This document shows, in pieces, positions 1-9,022 of a stretch of 40,598 nucleotides of DNA (position 1 is the stretch's first letter; every line of letters begins with the position of its first letter). The DNA comes from Desulfobacterales bacterium HSG2 (GTDB taxonomy: Bacteria > Desulfobacterota > Desulfobacteria > Desulfobacterales > 4be13), in contig JAUCGI010000030.1 in NCBI GenBank assembly GCA_030378035.1, positions 1 through 40,598 on the forward strand, written 5' to 3'. The translations under genes and the position numbers were made by a program. The notes under the pieces were generated by a model. That model was not told the origin of the DNA, did not search any database, and saw only the letters and a program-made list of their open reading frames with translations.

Positions 1-2
1 AA

Positions 3-182
3 GGGAACATCGGGGGAACGGCTCTGGGAGACGCACTGCTGATTCTGAAACTGCTGACCGGAGAGTCAGGTTATCTTCAGATTTCCGGTCAGGCGGATGT
101 GAACGGAGATGGGCGGATCGGAATGGAGGAGGTGATTTATCTTCTGCAAAAGACGGCAGAGGAAGTGAGAAGTGAGAAGTAA
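3..182 (+). CDS. C-terminal part of a dockerin-like secreted protein (5-prime partial)
   Basis: An open frame enters from the window edge and stops with TAA at 180-182. The 59 visible residues form one dockerin-like pair: a helix-rich segment containing ALGDALLILKLLTG, then a calcium-loop segment ADVNGDGRIGMEEV with the D-x-N-x-D spacing, and a short charged tail. The same two-part layout closes the next gene, so the two were probably adjacent paralogous secreted proteins. The rest of the protein lies outside the window and its function cannot be judged. A dockerin-like tail normally implies binding to a cohesin-like module or simple calcium-stabilised folding at the cell surface. Confidence 0.75.
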   Translation, partial: GNIGGTALGDALLILKLLTGESGYLQISGQADVNGDGRIGMEEVIYLLQKTAEEVRSEK

Positions 183-234
183 AAAATCTAAGCGCCGGTT
201 ATTCCGGAAATCAAAAACAGAAAAGGAGGTCATT

Positions 235-1557
235 ATGAAGGTAGAGAAAATATTTAAAACCATTTACATTGCGATATTAACCGCATGGGGGATTGTTTTC
301 ATCCTCCTGGCGGATGGCAACTTTGTTGTCAATGCAACGCCAGTTATCAACGATATATCAGAAGCGCAGACCTTGTACGGGAAAGATACTTCCGCAAAAC
401 TGTGGGCAAATGTCACCCCTGAAAGCGATGAGGCGGGAATCATCGGAGTACATGCAGAAATTTATTCTCCCGAACCTTCCGAGCCGGATGTCATTGTTGA
501 ACTTCAGGATGCTGATGATGACGGAATTTATGAAGGCGTTTACGATGGGTTTACCATTGAAGATGAAGATACCTATGATATTCTGATCGTAGCATCAGAT
601 AATCAAGGAGATACCTCTGATGAAACTACTGTCACCGTTATCCGATCAAATGACAGTTATGAAGAAGATGATACCATGGAACAGGCAAATATCATTGTTC
701 TGAACAACGAGAATCTCCAATGGCATAATTTCTACAAAACAGGGGATGAGGACTGGCTGAAATTCTACGGACTGGCCGGGGAGACTTATGCGGTGATAGC
801 CGCCAATCCGGGACCGGAATGCGATATCGTTATCGAACTTTATGAAGCGAACAGTACGACGCCTTTGGAAAATTCAGCCGAAGGTGAGTATGCGTTGGTG
901 AAAGACGGAATTCATTATGTAAGGCTTTTCAACAATGATCCAGATGAATACGGTGAGCTTACGGGATATGAGATTGAAGTAATCCTGAAGTATGCGCCCG
1001 AAGCAGTACCGTTCACAGGCACTGTCAGAAACGCCTTTTCCCGGATGCCCATCGGAGATGTGATGCTCAGAACCTCCCAAAAATATTCCGCACTGAGCGA
1101 GGAAGATGACGGAAACTACACAATGTATCATGACACGCTGACTGATACACCTTCCTATTCTGTTGACAGTGATCCGGTCACACTGACAGCAAGATTCCCA
1201 ATGTATGAGATATTTCAGAGACTGGTGTTTATGACCATAGCGGGATTTAAAGTCCTGCCGGAACCCAATGGAAAAAAGACTGCGAAGACCGGAAGAGATA
1301 CCACCGTGGATAAGACAGACCTCATTGAGTGGGATGGCATTATCGAACTGATTCCCAAAGGCGATATCAACAAAGACCGCAAGATTGACCTGACCGACGT
1401 CCTCATCGCACTTCAGACAACAGCAGGGATGGATACGCAGGCGCAAATTCGTTCAGACTATGCCGAGTCGGACGCCGATGTGAACGGAGACGCCAAGGTC
1501 GGAACCGAAGAGGTCATCCATATTCTGAAATATTTAGCCGAAAGGATGAGCAAATGA
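235..1557 (+). CDS. Secreted protein with PPC-like domain and C-terminal dockerin-like module
   Basis: The 440-residue product begins at ATG 235, chosen because AGGAGG lies at 224-229; a GTG 63 bases upstream has no such site. An N-terminal hydrophobic stretch (about residues 8-28) looks like a signal peptide or anchor. An Ig-like segment follows. Residues about 140-255 resemble the bacterial pre-peptidase C-terminal (PPC) domain, with the typical pattern DTMEQA...FYKTGDEDWLKFYGLAGETY. The C-terminus has a dockerin-like pair, GDINKDRKIDLTD and ADVNGDAKVGTEEV. The stop overlaps the next start by 4 bases (ATGA), so translation is probably coupled to the CHAT protein. It may be a surface partner or substrate of that protein, which is inference. 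Confidence 0.85.
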   Translation: MKVEKIFKTIYIAILTAWGIVFILLADGNFVVNATPVINDISEAQTLYGKDTSAKLWANVTPESDEAGIIGVHAEIYSPEPSEPDVIVELQDADDDGIYEGVYDGFTIEDEDTYDILIVASDNQGDTSDETTVTVIRSNDSYEEDDTMEQANIIVLNNENLQWHNFYKTGDEDWLKFYGLAGETYAVIAANPGPECDIVIELYEANSTTPLENSAEGEYALVKDGIHYVRLFNNDPDEYGELTGYEIEVILKYAPEAVPFTGTVRNAFSRMPIGDVMLRTSQKYSALSEEDDGNYTMYHDTLTDTPSYSVDSDPVTLTARFPMYEIFQRLVFMTIAGFKVLPEPNGKKTAKTGRDTTVDKTDLIEWDGIIELIPKGDINKDRKIDLTDVLIALQTTAGMDTQAQIRSDYAESDADVNGDAKVGTEEVIHILKYLAERMSK

Positions 1558-4500
1558 AATCAAAAAAGGATCATCAATGGCCCGTTAAAACCGTTGTGCT
1601 GATATGTGCTTTCAGCTTTTTCCTATCCGCAGTTCAGGCGCAAATCACGACTGACGGGACGCTGGGACCGGCAACATCGCTTACCGGCCCGAATTATCAC
1701 ATCAAAGCCGACCTGGGCCAACAGACCGGAGGCAATCTGTTTCACAGCTTTGGCCAATTTAACATCAATACCGGTGAAATCGCCACCTTCACCGGGCCGG
1801 ACGCCGTGAGCAACATCATCAGCCGGGTGACCGGCGGTGCCCCATCCCGGATTGATGGCTGGCTGCGATCCGAAATTCCCGGGGCGGATTTATATCTCCT
1901 TAACCCCCAAGGCGTCATATTCGGCGAAAACGCCGCTATGGATATCCGCGGCTCCTTTCACCTCAGCACGGCCGATTACCTCCGCTTGGGAGACAACGGG
2001 CGATTCGATGCAACACATCCGGGAAACAGCGTTCTGACCACGGCACCGCCCTCGGCCTTCGGTTTTCTGGAAGATAAGCCCGCAGGCATTGCCATAGAGG
2101 GCAATATCTTTGCTCCGAAAGGAGAGACGTTATCCGTGACAGGCGGAGACATCGCCATCAGGGCCGGCAGTCTGAGCGTCGAAAACGGACAGATTCACAT
2201 CGCGGCCACCGCTTCCCCCGGTGAAGTTGTTCCCGCTGAAGGGGGACTGGAAATCAACGCTTCCGGAGAACACGGAAAAGTATCTGTTTCCAACGGAGGC
2301 ACGATAAGCGTCAGTGGCGATGCTGCCGGGAAAATCTATATCCGGGGCGGACAGTTTGAGATCAGAGATTCATATATTGCGGCAGTAACGACAGATGCGG
2401 ACGCCGGCGGCGTTGATATCCGCGTAGCCGATGATCTGACAATTGCCGACAATGGGGGGATCACTGCCGTGTCGCTTACGGAAAGCCAGGGGCGGGCCGG
2501 TGATATCTTGCTGGAAGCAGAACGGATTCGTATGAGCAACGGCGGCGTCATAACCAGCGCAGGTTACGGATCAGGCCGGAGCGGCGACATTTCCATAAGA
2601 GCGGGTCAGTCCGTCACCCTCTCAGAAGCAGGGGAATTCCCAAATCTGGAGGCTTCTGCTTACGGTAGCGGAGAGGGAGGGAACATTTCCATTGACACAG
2701 CACAACTGACTGTAACCAGCGACGGAATGATTCTGAATGCGGTGATCGGAGAAAAAGACGGAGGAAATATTGCCGTTTCAACAAGATCCTTGCGGGTGGA
2801 TGACTGCGGAATGATTTTGAGTCACACATTAGGTGCAGGTCGAGGCGGGGATATTGTGGTGGAATCGGAACGCCTGGAAATCAGTGGCACAGGACAGGTA
2901 AGCACCGATACTAGCGGTTCAGGAGATGGGGGCAATCTGCGGATGAATGTGCGAGAATCTGTCATCGTATCTCAAAACGGGAGGTTGGCGACCACCGGAG
3001 CTGAGGAGAAAGGTGGAGACGCGGGCCATATTTCAATCTCCACAGAGCTTCTGGCGGTCTCAGATGACGGTTTGCTCATCAGCGATACGTTCGGACAAGG
3101 CAATGGCGGAGATATCAGAGTGGAAGCAGACCGTCTGGAGATGAACCGGGGATATATGTCGTCCAACAGCAGAAGCACAGACATAAATGCAGGCAGTGGC
3201 GGAGACATTTCCATTACCGCCCGGGATTCCGTCACCATCACCGGCACCGGCACCGATACAGGTGAGGTGGGAAGTTTCGCCAAATATTACGGCCTTTATG
3301 CACAGAATCACGGCCTCGGCCCCGGAGGCAGGATCACCATCAAAACAGACGTCATGTATCTCGCCCAAGACGCAATGATCAACGGCCAGACTTATGGCGG
3401 CGGCCCCGGCGGAGATGTGGTTCTGGATGTAAACCGTCTGGAGGTCCATGAAGGCGGAACCGTGACAACCAGCACTCGCGGAGCAGGGGATTCCGGAGAC
3501 ATTTCAATCACTGCGAAGGCATCCGTCAATGTTTCCGGAGCCGGCATGAACGCCAAGAACAGTTGGATATACACAGCCACCCACAGCGGCGGATCAGGAG
3601 GCGATCTGACCGTTTCGACACCTGCCTTGACCGTCGGTGAGAACGGTCTGATTTATAGCAACACACTGGGAGACGACACATGGGACGGCAACACCCTACC
3701 GGACGGACGCGCCGGCAATATCAGACTGAATGCGGATCACCTCGAACTGACCCGCGGCGGCACGGTCTCAGCCAGCACGGAGTGTGCGGGAGAGGGAAGC
3801 AACATTGAGCTGAATGTGAATCATCTGAAAATGCGTGACGCCGCGCTGATCTCAGCGAACAGCACCGGAACCGGAAATGCCGGCAACATCCTTTTTGCCG
3901 CCCCCGCGGATACCATACAGATCGACAAAAGCACGATCACAACGGAAGCCGAAAATGCCGGCGGCGGAAAAATAACCATAAACGCCGGAGAATCGCTTCA
4001 TCTCTCAGACAGCAGGATCACCACCACTGTCCGGGGCGGATCAGACGATGCCGGCGACATCCGCATTGATCCGGAATTTGTCACCCTGAATCAGAGCAAA
4101 ATCATCGCCAAAGCTTACGAGGGAAAGGGAGGCAACATACACATCGTCGCGGATCATTTCATCCGGTCCTCGGACAGCGAAGTGGATGCATCGTCGCAAC
4201 TGGGCATAGACGGTTCGGTGGTCATCGAGTCACCGGATACCGATGCGGGTGTCGGCCTGACTGTGTTGTCTGCAACCTATCCAGACGCGTCCAAATGGAT
4301 GAAAACCCCTTGTACGCAACGATCCGGGGAAGCGGTGAGCCGGTTTCTGATCCGCGCTCGGGACGGCATTCCCACCTCCCTTGACGACTGGCTGCCAAGT
4401 CCGCCGTTCGTATTCGAAGATTCAGAGTCAGAAGAACTCTGGCGCAGAGGCGATTTTGAACATGCGGTACGATACTGGGAACATGCGCTGACCGTTTCGG

Positions 4501-6599
4501 AACCGGAAACTCTCCCGCATCTGCACACGCTGCTCTGTCTGGCAAATGCTTACCAGGCAGTCGGACACTACCGAAAAGCACTCTCAGCGATGAAAGGAGC
4601 TTTGCCTGCTATCAGACAAAGTGACGACCCGTACCGCAAAACCCTCTTCTTCAGCACACTCGGGGATATTCATCTTTCTCTCGGAGATGCTGAGAAAGCG
4701 GAGAAATATTTGGAAGAAGGATTGGAACATGCGGATTCAACGGAAAATCCGCTTCTTCTGGCGAGTGTTTTGAACAACAGGGGCAATGTTTTTGCAGCGA
4801 ATCGAGATTATCGGAAAGCAACGGAAATCTACACAGAAGGGAGTGATCTCATTAAACAGGAACCGCTGAACGCAAAGATTCTGACAAATATGCTCCGTGT
4901 CAGGTATCTGAGCGGTGATTACGAAAACATTGCCGAAGAATCGGAGAATGCCCTTCTGCAAACGCTCATCCTGCCGGATTCCCATGACAAAGCCGCGAAT
5001 CTGATTTCCCTGGGCCTGATCGTCCGGGAGATTCGGGAAAAACTCCCCTCTGAAAGCCGCATGAAAGAGATGGCTTACAAAGCACTGAATCAGGCAAAGC
5101 AGATCGCTGAAAATATGGGAGATACCCGTATCGCTTCTTATGCGTCGGGCTATATGGGACAATTATACGAAGCGGAAACACGTTATTCCGAGGCCGCAGA
5201 CCTGACCCGAAGCGCGATATTCCTGGCCCAGCAGACGTATTCCCCTGAAATTCTGTATCTCTGGCAATGGCAGTCGGGAAGATTGCTCAGGGCTATGGGC
5301 GATATTGAAAATTCCGTCAGGGCTTATCAGAATGCGGTGGCGACGCTGATACCTGTCCGTGGGGAATTTTTTGCAGGATATCGCGATCAGGCAAAAGATA
5401 TCTTTTACAGACAGATAAAGCCGGTCTGTCTGGGCCTTGCGGATATGTTTCTCACACAGGCCGAAGTTCCCGGAATTTCGGAAGTCCGGCGGGAAAAGAG
5501 ACTCAGAGAGGCCAGAGACACGATGGAACTTCTCAAAACCGCGGAGCTTCAGGACTTTTTCGAGGATGAGTGTGTCATGCGGAAAAAGCGTGTAAGCCTG
5601 AACAGGGTACCCGCACACACCGCAATCCTCTACCCAATCCTTTTCCCGGACAGACTGGCATTGTTGCTGACCCTGCCCCACGGGATAAAACAGATAACGG
5701 TTCCGGTTGATGAGGGACGTATCCGGAAGACGGTAAGGCGGTTTCAATCACTGTTGCAGACTCGGACGAGTTACGAATTTCGTGAGTGCGCGGAACTGCT
5801 CCACGAGTGGCTGATACGACCTGTCGAAGACGAATTGGCCGCGTCTGAAACTGACACCCTGATCATTGCCCCGGACAGCATTCTTCGTGTGATTCCGTTT
5901 GCCGCGCTGCATGACGACAGGGACTATCTGATTGAGAGATACGCTATCGGCGTCGTGCCCGGGGTGACGCTCACCGATCCCGGTTCCCCTGTGCGAAACG
6001 ATATCAGACTGCTCGCGGCCGGTCTGTCCCAAGCCCGGCAGGGATTCGCACAACTGCCGAATGTGCGAAAGGAGTTGGAGGATATCAGCGAAATCGCGGA
6101 GACCACCATACTGTTAGACAAAGACTATACCATTGACAATCTGAGAGAAGCATTCGAAAATCACCACTACCCCATCCTGCATATGGCGACACACGGCGTA
6201 TTCGGGCGCACCCGGAAAGAGACGTTTCTGCTGACGTACAACGACAAGCTGACCATGGACCGTCTTGATCAGTTGATCGCCCTCGGCAGGTTCCGTGAAA
6301 GACCGATGGAACTGCTCACGTTGAGCGCGTGCCAGACGGCCCTGGGGGACGAGCGCGCCGCGCTCGGGCTTGCCGGCGTGGCACTCATGGCAGGGGCGAG
6401 GAGCGCCGTGGCATCCCTGTGGCTCGTGGACGACGAAGCCACTTATCTGATGATGAGCGAATTTTACCGGCAGATCGCATTCTCCGACATGTCAAAGGCA
6501 AGGGCCTTGCAGGCGGCCCAGAAGATGCTGATCGAGCAGACCCGTTATTGGCATCCGATATACTGGGCCCCGTTTTTGCTGGTCGGGAACTGGTTGTAG
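1554..6599 (+). CDS. Two-partner-secretion filamentous haemagglutinin / TPR / CHAT protease fusion
   Basis: The 1681-residue product has a signal peptide (about 1-29, ending AVQA). An N-terminal TPS haemagglutination domain follows (about 30-200; NPQGVIFGENA is a family hallmark). Residues about 200-900 are Gly/Asp-rich repeats with recurring GGDI or GGNI, as in a right-handed beta-helix. TPR-like repeats span about 955-1265. A C-terminal CHAT caspase-like domain spans about 1360-1681. His1547 in HMATHG and Cys1593 in LLTLSACQT form the expected dyad, and the family ending YWAPFLLVGNW is present, so the protease looks intact. TPS proteins normally need a TpsB/FhaC outer-membrane pore, and none is in the window. 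Likely role: a surface or secreted protease arm. The substrate is unknown. Confidence 0.93.
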   Translation: MKSKKDHQWPVKTVVLICAFSFFLSAVQAQITTDGTLGPATSLTGPNYHIKADLGQQTGGNLFHSFGQFNINTGEIATFTGPDAVSNIISRVTGGAPSRIDGWLRSEIPGADLYLLNPQGVIFGENAAMDIRGSFHLSTADYLRLGDNGRFDATHPGNSVLTTAPPSAFGFLEDKPAGIAIEGNIFAPKGETLSVTGGDIAIRAGSLSVENGQIHIAATASPGEVVPAEGGLEINASGEHGKVSVSNGGTISVSGDAAGKIYIRGGQFEIRDSYIAAVTTDADAGGVDIRVADDLTIADNGGITAVSLTESQGRAGDILLEAERIRMSNGGVITSAGYGSGRSGDISIRAGQSVTLSEAGEFPNLEASAYGSGEGGNISIDTAQLTVTSDGMILNAVIGEKDGGNIAVSTRSLRVDDCGMILSHTLGAGRGGDIVVESERLEISGTGQVSTDTSGSGDGGNLRMNVRESVIVSQNGRLATTGAEEKGGDAGHISISTELLAVSDDGLLISDTFGQGNGGDIRVEADRLEMNRGYMSSNSRSTDINAGSGGDISITARDSVTITGTGTDTGEVGSFAKYYGLYAQNHGLGPGGRITIKTDVMYLAQDAMINGQTYGGGPGGDVVLDVNRLEVHEGGTVTTSTRGAGDSGDISITAKASVNVSGAGMNAKNSWIYTATHSGGSGGDLTVSTPALTVGENGLIYSNTLGDDTWDGNTLPDGRAGNIRLNADHLELTRGGTVSASTECAGEGSNIELNVNHLKMRDAALISANSTGTGNAGNILFAAPADTIQIDKSTITTEAENAGGGKITINAGESLHLSDSRITTTVRGGSDDAGDIRIDPEFVTLNQSKIIAKAYEGKGGNIHIVADHFIRSSDSEVDASSQLGIDGSVVIESPDTDAGVGLTVLSATYPDASKWMKTPCTQRSGEAVSRFLIRARDGIPTSLDDWLPSPPFVFEDSESEELWRRGDFEHAVRYWEHALTVSEPETLPHLHTLLCLANAYQAVGHYRKALSAMKGALPAIRQSDDPYRKTLFFSTLGDIHLSLGDAEKAEKYLEEGLEHADSTENPLLLASVLNNRGNVFAANRDYRKATEIYTEGSDLIKQEPLNAKILTNMLRVRYLSGDYENIAEESENALLQTLILPDSHDKAANLISLGLIVREIREKLPSESRMKEMAYKALNQAKQIAENMGDTRIASYASGYMGQLYEAETRYSEAADLTRSAIFLAQQTYSPEILYLWQWQSGRLLRAMGDIENSVRAYQNAVATLIPVRGEFFAGYRDQAKDIFYRQIKPVCLGLADMFLTQAEVPGISEVRREKRLREARDTMELLKTAELQDFFEDECVMRKKRVSLNRVPAHTAILYPILFPDRLALLLTLPHGIKQITVPVDEGRIRKTVRRFQSLLQTRTSYEFRECAELLHEWLIRPVEDELAASETDTLIIAPDSILRVIPFAALHDDRDYLIERYAIGVVPGVTLTDPGSPVRNDIRLLAAGLSQARQGFAQLPNVRKELEDISEIAETTILLDKDYTIDNLREAFENHHYPILHMATHGVFGRTRKETFLLTYNDKLTMDRLDQLIALGRFRERPMELLTLSACQTALGDERAALGLAGVALMAGARSAVASLWLVDDEATYLMMSEFYRQIAFSDMSKARALQAAQKMLIEQTRYWHPIYWAPFLLVGNWL

Positions 6600-6620
6600 T
6601 CCCCTTTTCCCGCCCTGAAA

Positions 6621-6635
6621 TGTGAATTTTTCACA
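6621..6635. terminator. Weak hairpin between convergent genes
   Basis: The perfect short palindrome TGTGAATTTTTCACA lies between the convergent CHAT and Rep genes. It may help termination. The stem is AT-rich and lacks a clear U-tract, so the call is weak. Confidence 0.25.
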
Positions 6636-6659
6636 AAACAAGAATTCCCATCCTCCGGA

Positions 6660-8771
6660 TCACTGCTTTCTCTCTTTAACCCACTCATCAAAAGAGGGCA
6701 GAAGCTCCTCCTGCATCAGAAACTCGGTCTGCATTTCAACATGCCGACGCCAGCGCGGGCTTTTCTCCCGATGCTTGTAAAGTCTGGCAAGGAAAGTGTT
6801 TGTCCGGGCCTGATCGATCAGCCCGGCTTCTGCTCTTTTTTCAAATACCGCAGCCTGTTCCGGATTTTCTCTGATGAGTCTTCTGACCTCCGATGTGAGG
6901 AACTCCCGGTATTCGTCTTCAAGCTGTTTTTTATATGCCGCGGCTACCTCCTCCGCCTGTATCCGTTTTCGGAATTCTTTTGCTTCCAGATGCGTTTTGT
7001 ATTCATCCGTGTGTTCAAAATCCCGGCCCGGATTCGGAAGCAGACTTTTAAAATACTCAGAAAGGTTCTCGGCGAGGTCTTCATTTCCGCTTTCCATACA
7101 ATTTCGGATGAACCTGAAGTTTTCGATTACCTTTCTCAGAACTTCCGGGGAATGATTTGCGAGCATTTCCGGGATATCCCGCTCATCCACACCTGATGAT
7201 CCCAACTCCTCTTTCAGCATGGCAGATGTGTCCGGGTCCGATCTCAGAACTTCCGGGGAATGATTTGCGGGCATTTGCGGAATATCCTGCTTATCCGCTC
7301 CTGATGATTCCAACTCCTCTTTCATGCCCGGGTCCGATCTCAGAACTTCCGGGGAATGATTTGCGGGCATTTGCGGAATATCCTGCTTATCCGCTCCTGA
7401 TGATTCCAATTCCTCTTTCAGCGTGGCAGATGTGTCCGGGTCCGATTTCAGAACTTCCGGGGAATGATTTGCGGGCATTTCCGGGATATCCCGCTCATCC
7501 GCTCCTGATGATTCCAACTCCTCTTTCATGCCCGGGCCCGATTTCAGAACTTCCGGGGAATGATTTGCGGGCATTTCCGGAATATCCCGCTCATCCGCTC
7601 CTGATGATTCCAACTCCTCTTTCATGCCCGGGTCCGATTTCAGAACTTCCGGGGAATGATTTGCGGGCATTTGCGGAATATCCCGCTCATCCGCTCCTGA
7701 TGATTCCAACTCCTCTTTCAGTATGGCAGATGTGCCCGGGTCCGATTTCAGAACTTCCGGGGAATGATTTGCGGGCATTTGCGGAATATCCCACTCATCC
7801 GCTCTTGACAATTTCAACGCATCCTTCAGTATGGCAGATGTGCCCGGATCCGATCTCAGAATTTTCGGGGAATGATTTGCGGGCATTTGCGGAATATCCA
7901 GCTCATCCGCTCCTGATGATCCCAACTCCTCTTTCAGTATGGCAGATGCGCCCGGATCCAATATCAGAAGGTTTTTATCCGACACAGGGAATTTTTCTGA
8001 CACCGACGGCTCTTCCAGTGACATAATGCCGGGCAGGGGCGGATCCGGTTCTTTGTAAGAGGGGTTGCTCTCTAACAAGAATCTGATATATTTTATTTTT
8101 CTGCTTTCTTTGATCTGTTCCAAACTGAATTTTATGTCGGTTTTCTCCGATATGTCTTTCTGGGCCGGTACGATTACTTTGGTTTTGAAATGTCCGAAAT
8201 GATTGTATTCGCCCGGGTTTATACCGAGATATTCTTTCAGTTGGTCCAGGGAGACCGTAAGTGATTTGTCCGTATTCGACCGGTTGTATTTTAAGAGTCG
8301 GTAAATTTTCAGTGAATAATGATTCCTGAGCCTGATAACCGCGCTTAGTTCATACGGAGTAAAATTCTCCCTGAGTGACAGAAGAAAAGGTTTCAACTGC
8401 GGAGCATAGGAAATCTCTGCAAAGCCCTCTTCCCGGGACAGCGCCGCGTAAGCACACCACGCGGCTCTGTGCTGTTTTTTCTGATTCTCAGGCTCGCTCC
8501 ATGTAATGATCTTCTTCATCAGGCCGTCAGCGACTTTGTCAAATTCCTTACAGAGATTCTTATCCTCTGATCTCAGAATCTCACCCAGTTTCCGCACCGG
8601 GATTCTGTAGAATTTAAAGTCACTATCCTCTTTCTCAACAAGGGCCAGCAGATACAGTATCACTCGCTGCTCACTAACTGTCAGGCGGGGCCACTGAGCC
8701 TCGATAAAATCGTCTGAAGTTATGATGATGTCTGCGGTCTCGTAGTGGTCCGGAGTTTTTTTCGGTAGCAT
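6660..8771 (-). CDS. Rep_3-type replication initiator with internal tandem repeats
   Basis: The 703-residue product starts at ATG 8771, preceded by GAGGA eight bases upstream; a TTG at 8786 has no such site. Residues about 10-245 match the Rep_3 initiator family (PF01051) with its two winged-helix halves (LTVSEQRVILYLLALV; YELSAVIRLRNHYSLKIYRLLKY; KTKVIVPAQKDI). Plasmid members bind iterons at a replication origin. Residues 272-547 are eight near-identical repeats, described separately. The last 155 residues are charged and probably helical. The surrounding genes look chromosomal and no partner par locus is adjacent, so this is probably a chromosomal Rep_3 paralogue or a plasmid remnant. Iterons of 17-22 bp were not seen; the gene is preceded by a hexamer array instead. 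Confidence 0.88.
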   Translation of the reverse strand: MLPKKTPDHYETADIIITSDDFIEAQWPRLTVSEQRVILYLLALVEKEDSDFKFYRIPVRKLGEILRSEDKNLCKEFDKVADGLMKKIITWSEPENQKKQHRAAWCAYAALSREEGFAEISYAPQLKPFLLSLRENFTPYELSAVIRLRNHYSLKIYRLLKYNRSNTDKSLTVSLDQLKEYLGINPGEYNHFGHFKTKVIVPAQKDISEKTDIKFSLEQIKESRKIKYIRFLLESNPSYKEPDPPLPGIMSLEEPSVSEKFPVSDKNLLILDPGASAILKEELGSSGADELDIPQMPANHSPKILRSDPGTSAILKDALKLSRADEWDIPQMPANHSPEVLKSDPGTSAILKEELESSGADERDIPQMPANHSPEVLKSDPGMKEELESSGADERDIPEMPANHSPEVLKSGPGMKEELESSGADERDIPEMPANHSPEVLKSDPDTSATLKEELESSGADKQDIPQMPANHSPEVLRSDPGMKEELESSGADKQDIPQMPANHSPEVLRSDPDTSAMLKEELGSSGVDERDIPEMLANHSPEVLRKVIENFRFIRNCMESGNEDLAENLSEYFKSLLPNPGRDFEHTDEYKTHLEAKEFRKRIQAEEVAAAYKKQLEDEYREFLTSEVRRLIRENPEQAAVFEKRAEAGLIDQARTNTFLARLYKHREKSPRWRRHVEMQTEFLMQEELLPSFDEWVKERKQ
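7131..7958 (-). repeat. Eight in-frame 96/108-bp tandem repeats inside the Rep_3 gene
   Basis: Eight units fill exactly 828 bp. Five are 108 bp (36 residues, DPGTSAILKEEL...ANHSPEVLKS) and three are 96 bp (32 residues, DPGMKEEL...). The order from the N-terminal side is long, long, long, short, short, long, short, long. The short form is a clean 12-bp deletion replacing TSAIL by M. High identity between units suggests recent expansion. The repeat is also open on the opposite strand for 289 codons, which follows from periodicity and is not evidence of a second gene. Confidence 0.95.
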
Positions 8772-8800
8772 GGACTTGTTCCTCAAGTTAAACTTTTCAA

Positions 8801-9022
8801 TCTCGCTCTCGCTCTCGCTCTCGCTCTCGCTCTCGCTCTCGCTCTCGCTCTCGCTCTCGCTCTTTATCTTTATCTTTATCTTTATCTTTAATCTTTATCT
8901 TGCTCTTGCTCTTGCTCTTGCTCTTGCTCTTTATCTTGCTCTTAATTTGGCTGGGAGTGCGATTAAGAGTAAGAGCAAGAGCAAGATAAAGAGCAAGATA
9001 AAGATAAAGATAAAGAGCAAGA
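8801..9022. repeat. Palindromic hexamer microsatellite between rep and yhcC
   Basis: A run of TCTCGC units is followed by CTTTAT units and then CTTGCT units. After a spacer of about 25 bp, the reverse complements (AGCAAG, ATAAAG) follow, so the two arms can pair into a long imperfect hairpin. The array ends directly against the TGA stop of the radical SAM gene (9023-9025) and begins about 30 bp upstream of the Rep_3 start. This is the first of many such arrays in the window. Confidence 0.9.

Noticed and set aside
7157-8026. 289-codon plus-strand ORF opposite the Rep_3 gene
   Set aside because: It is open only because the in-frame repeats lack stops on the other strand; it has no ribosome site and the Rep_3 frame is well supported.
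8801-8870. Replication-origin iterons upstream of Rep_3
   Set aside because: The units are 6 bp, far shorter than Rep_3 iterons, and similar arrays occur next to unrelated genes.
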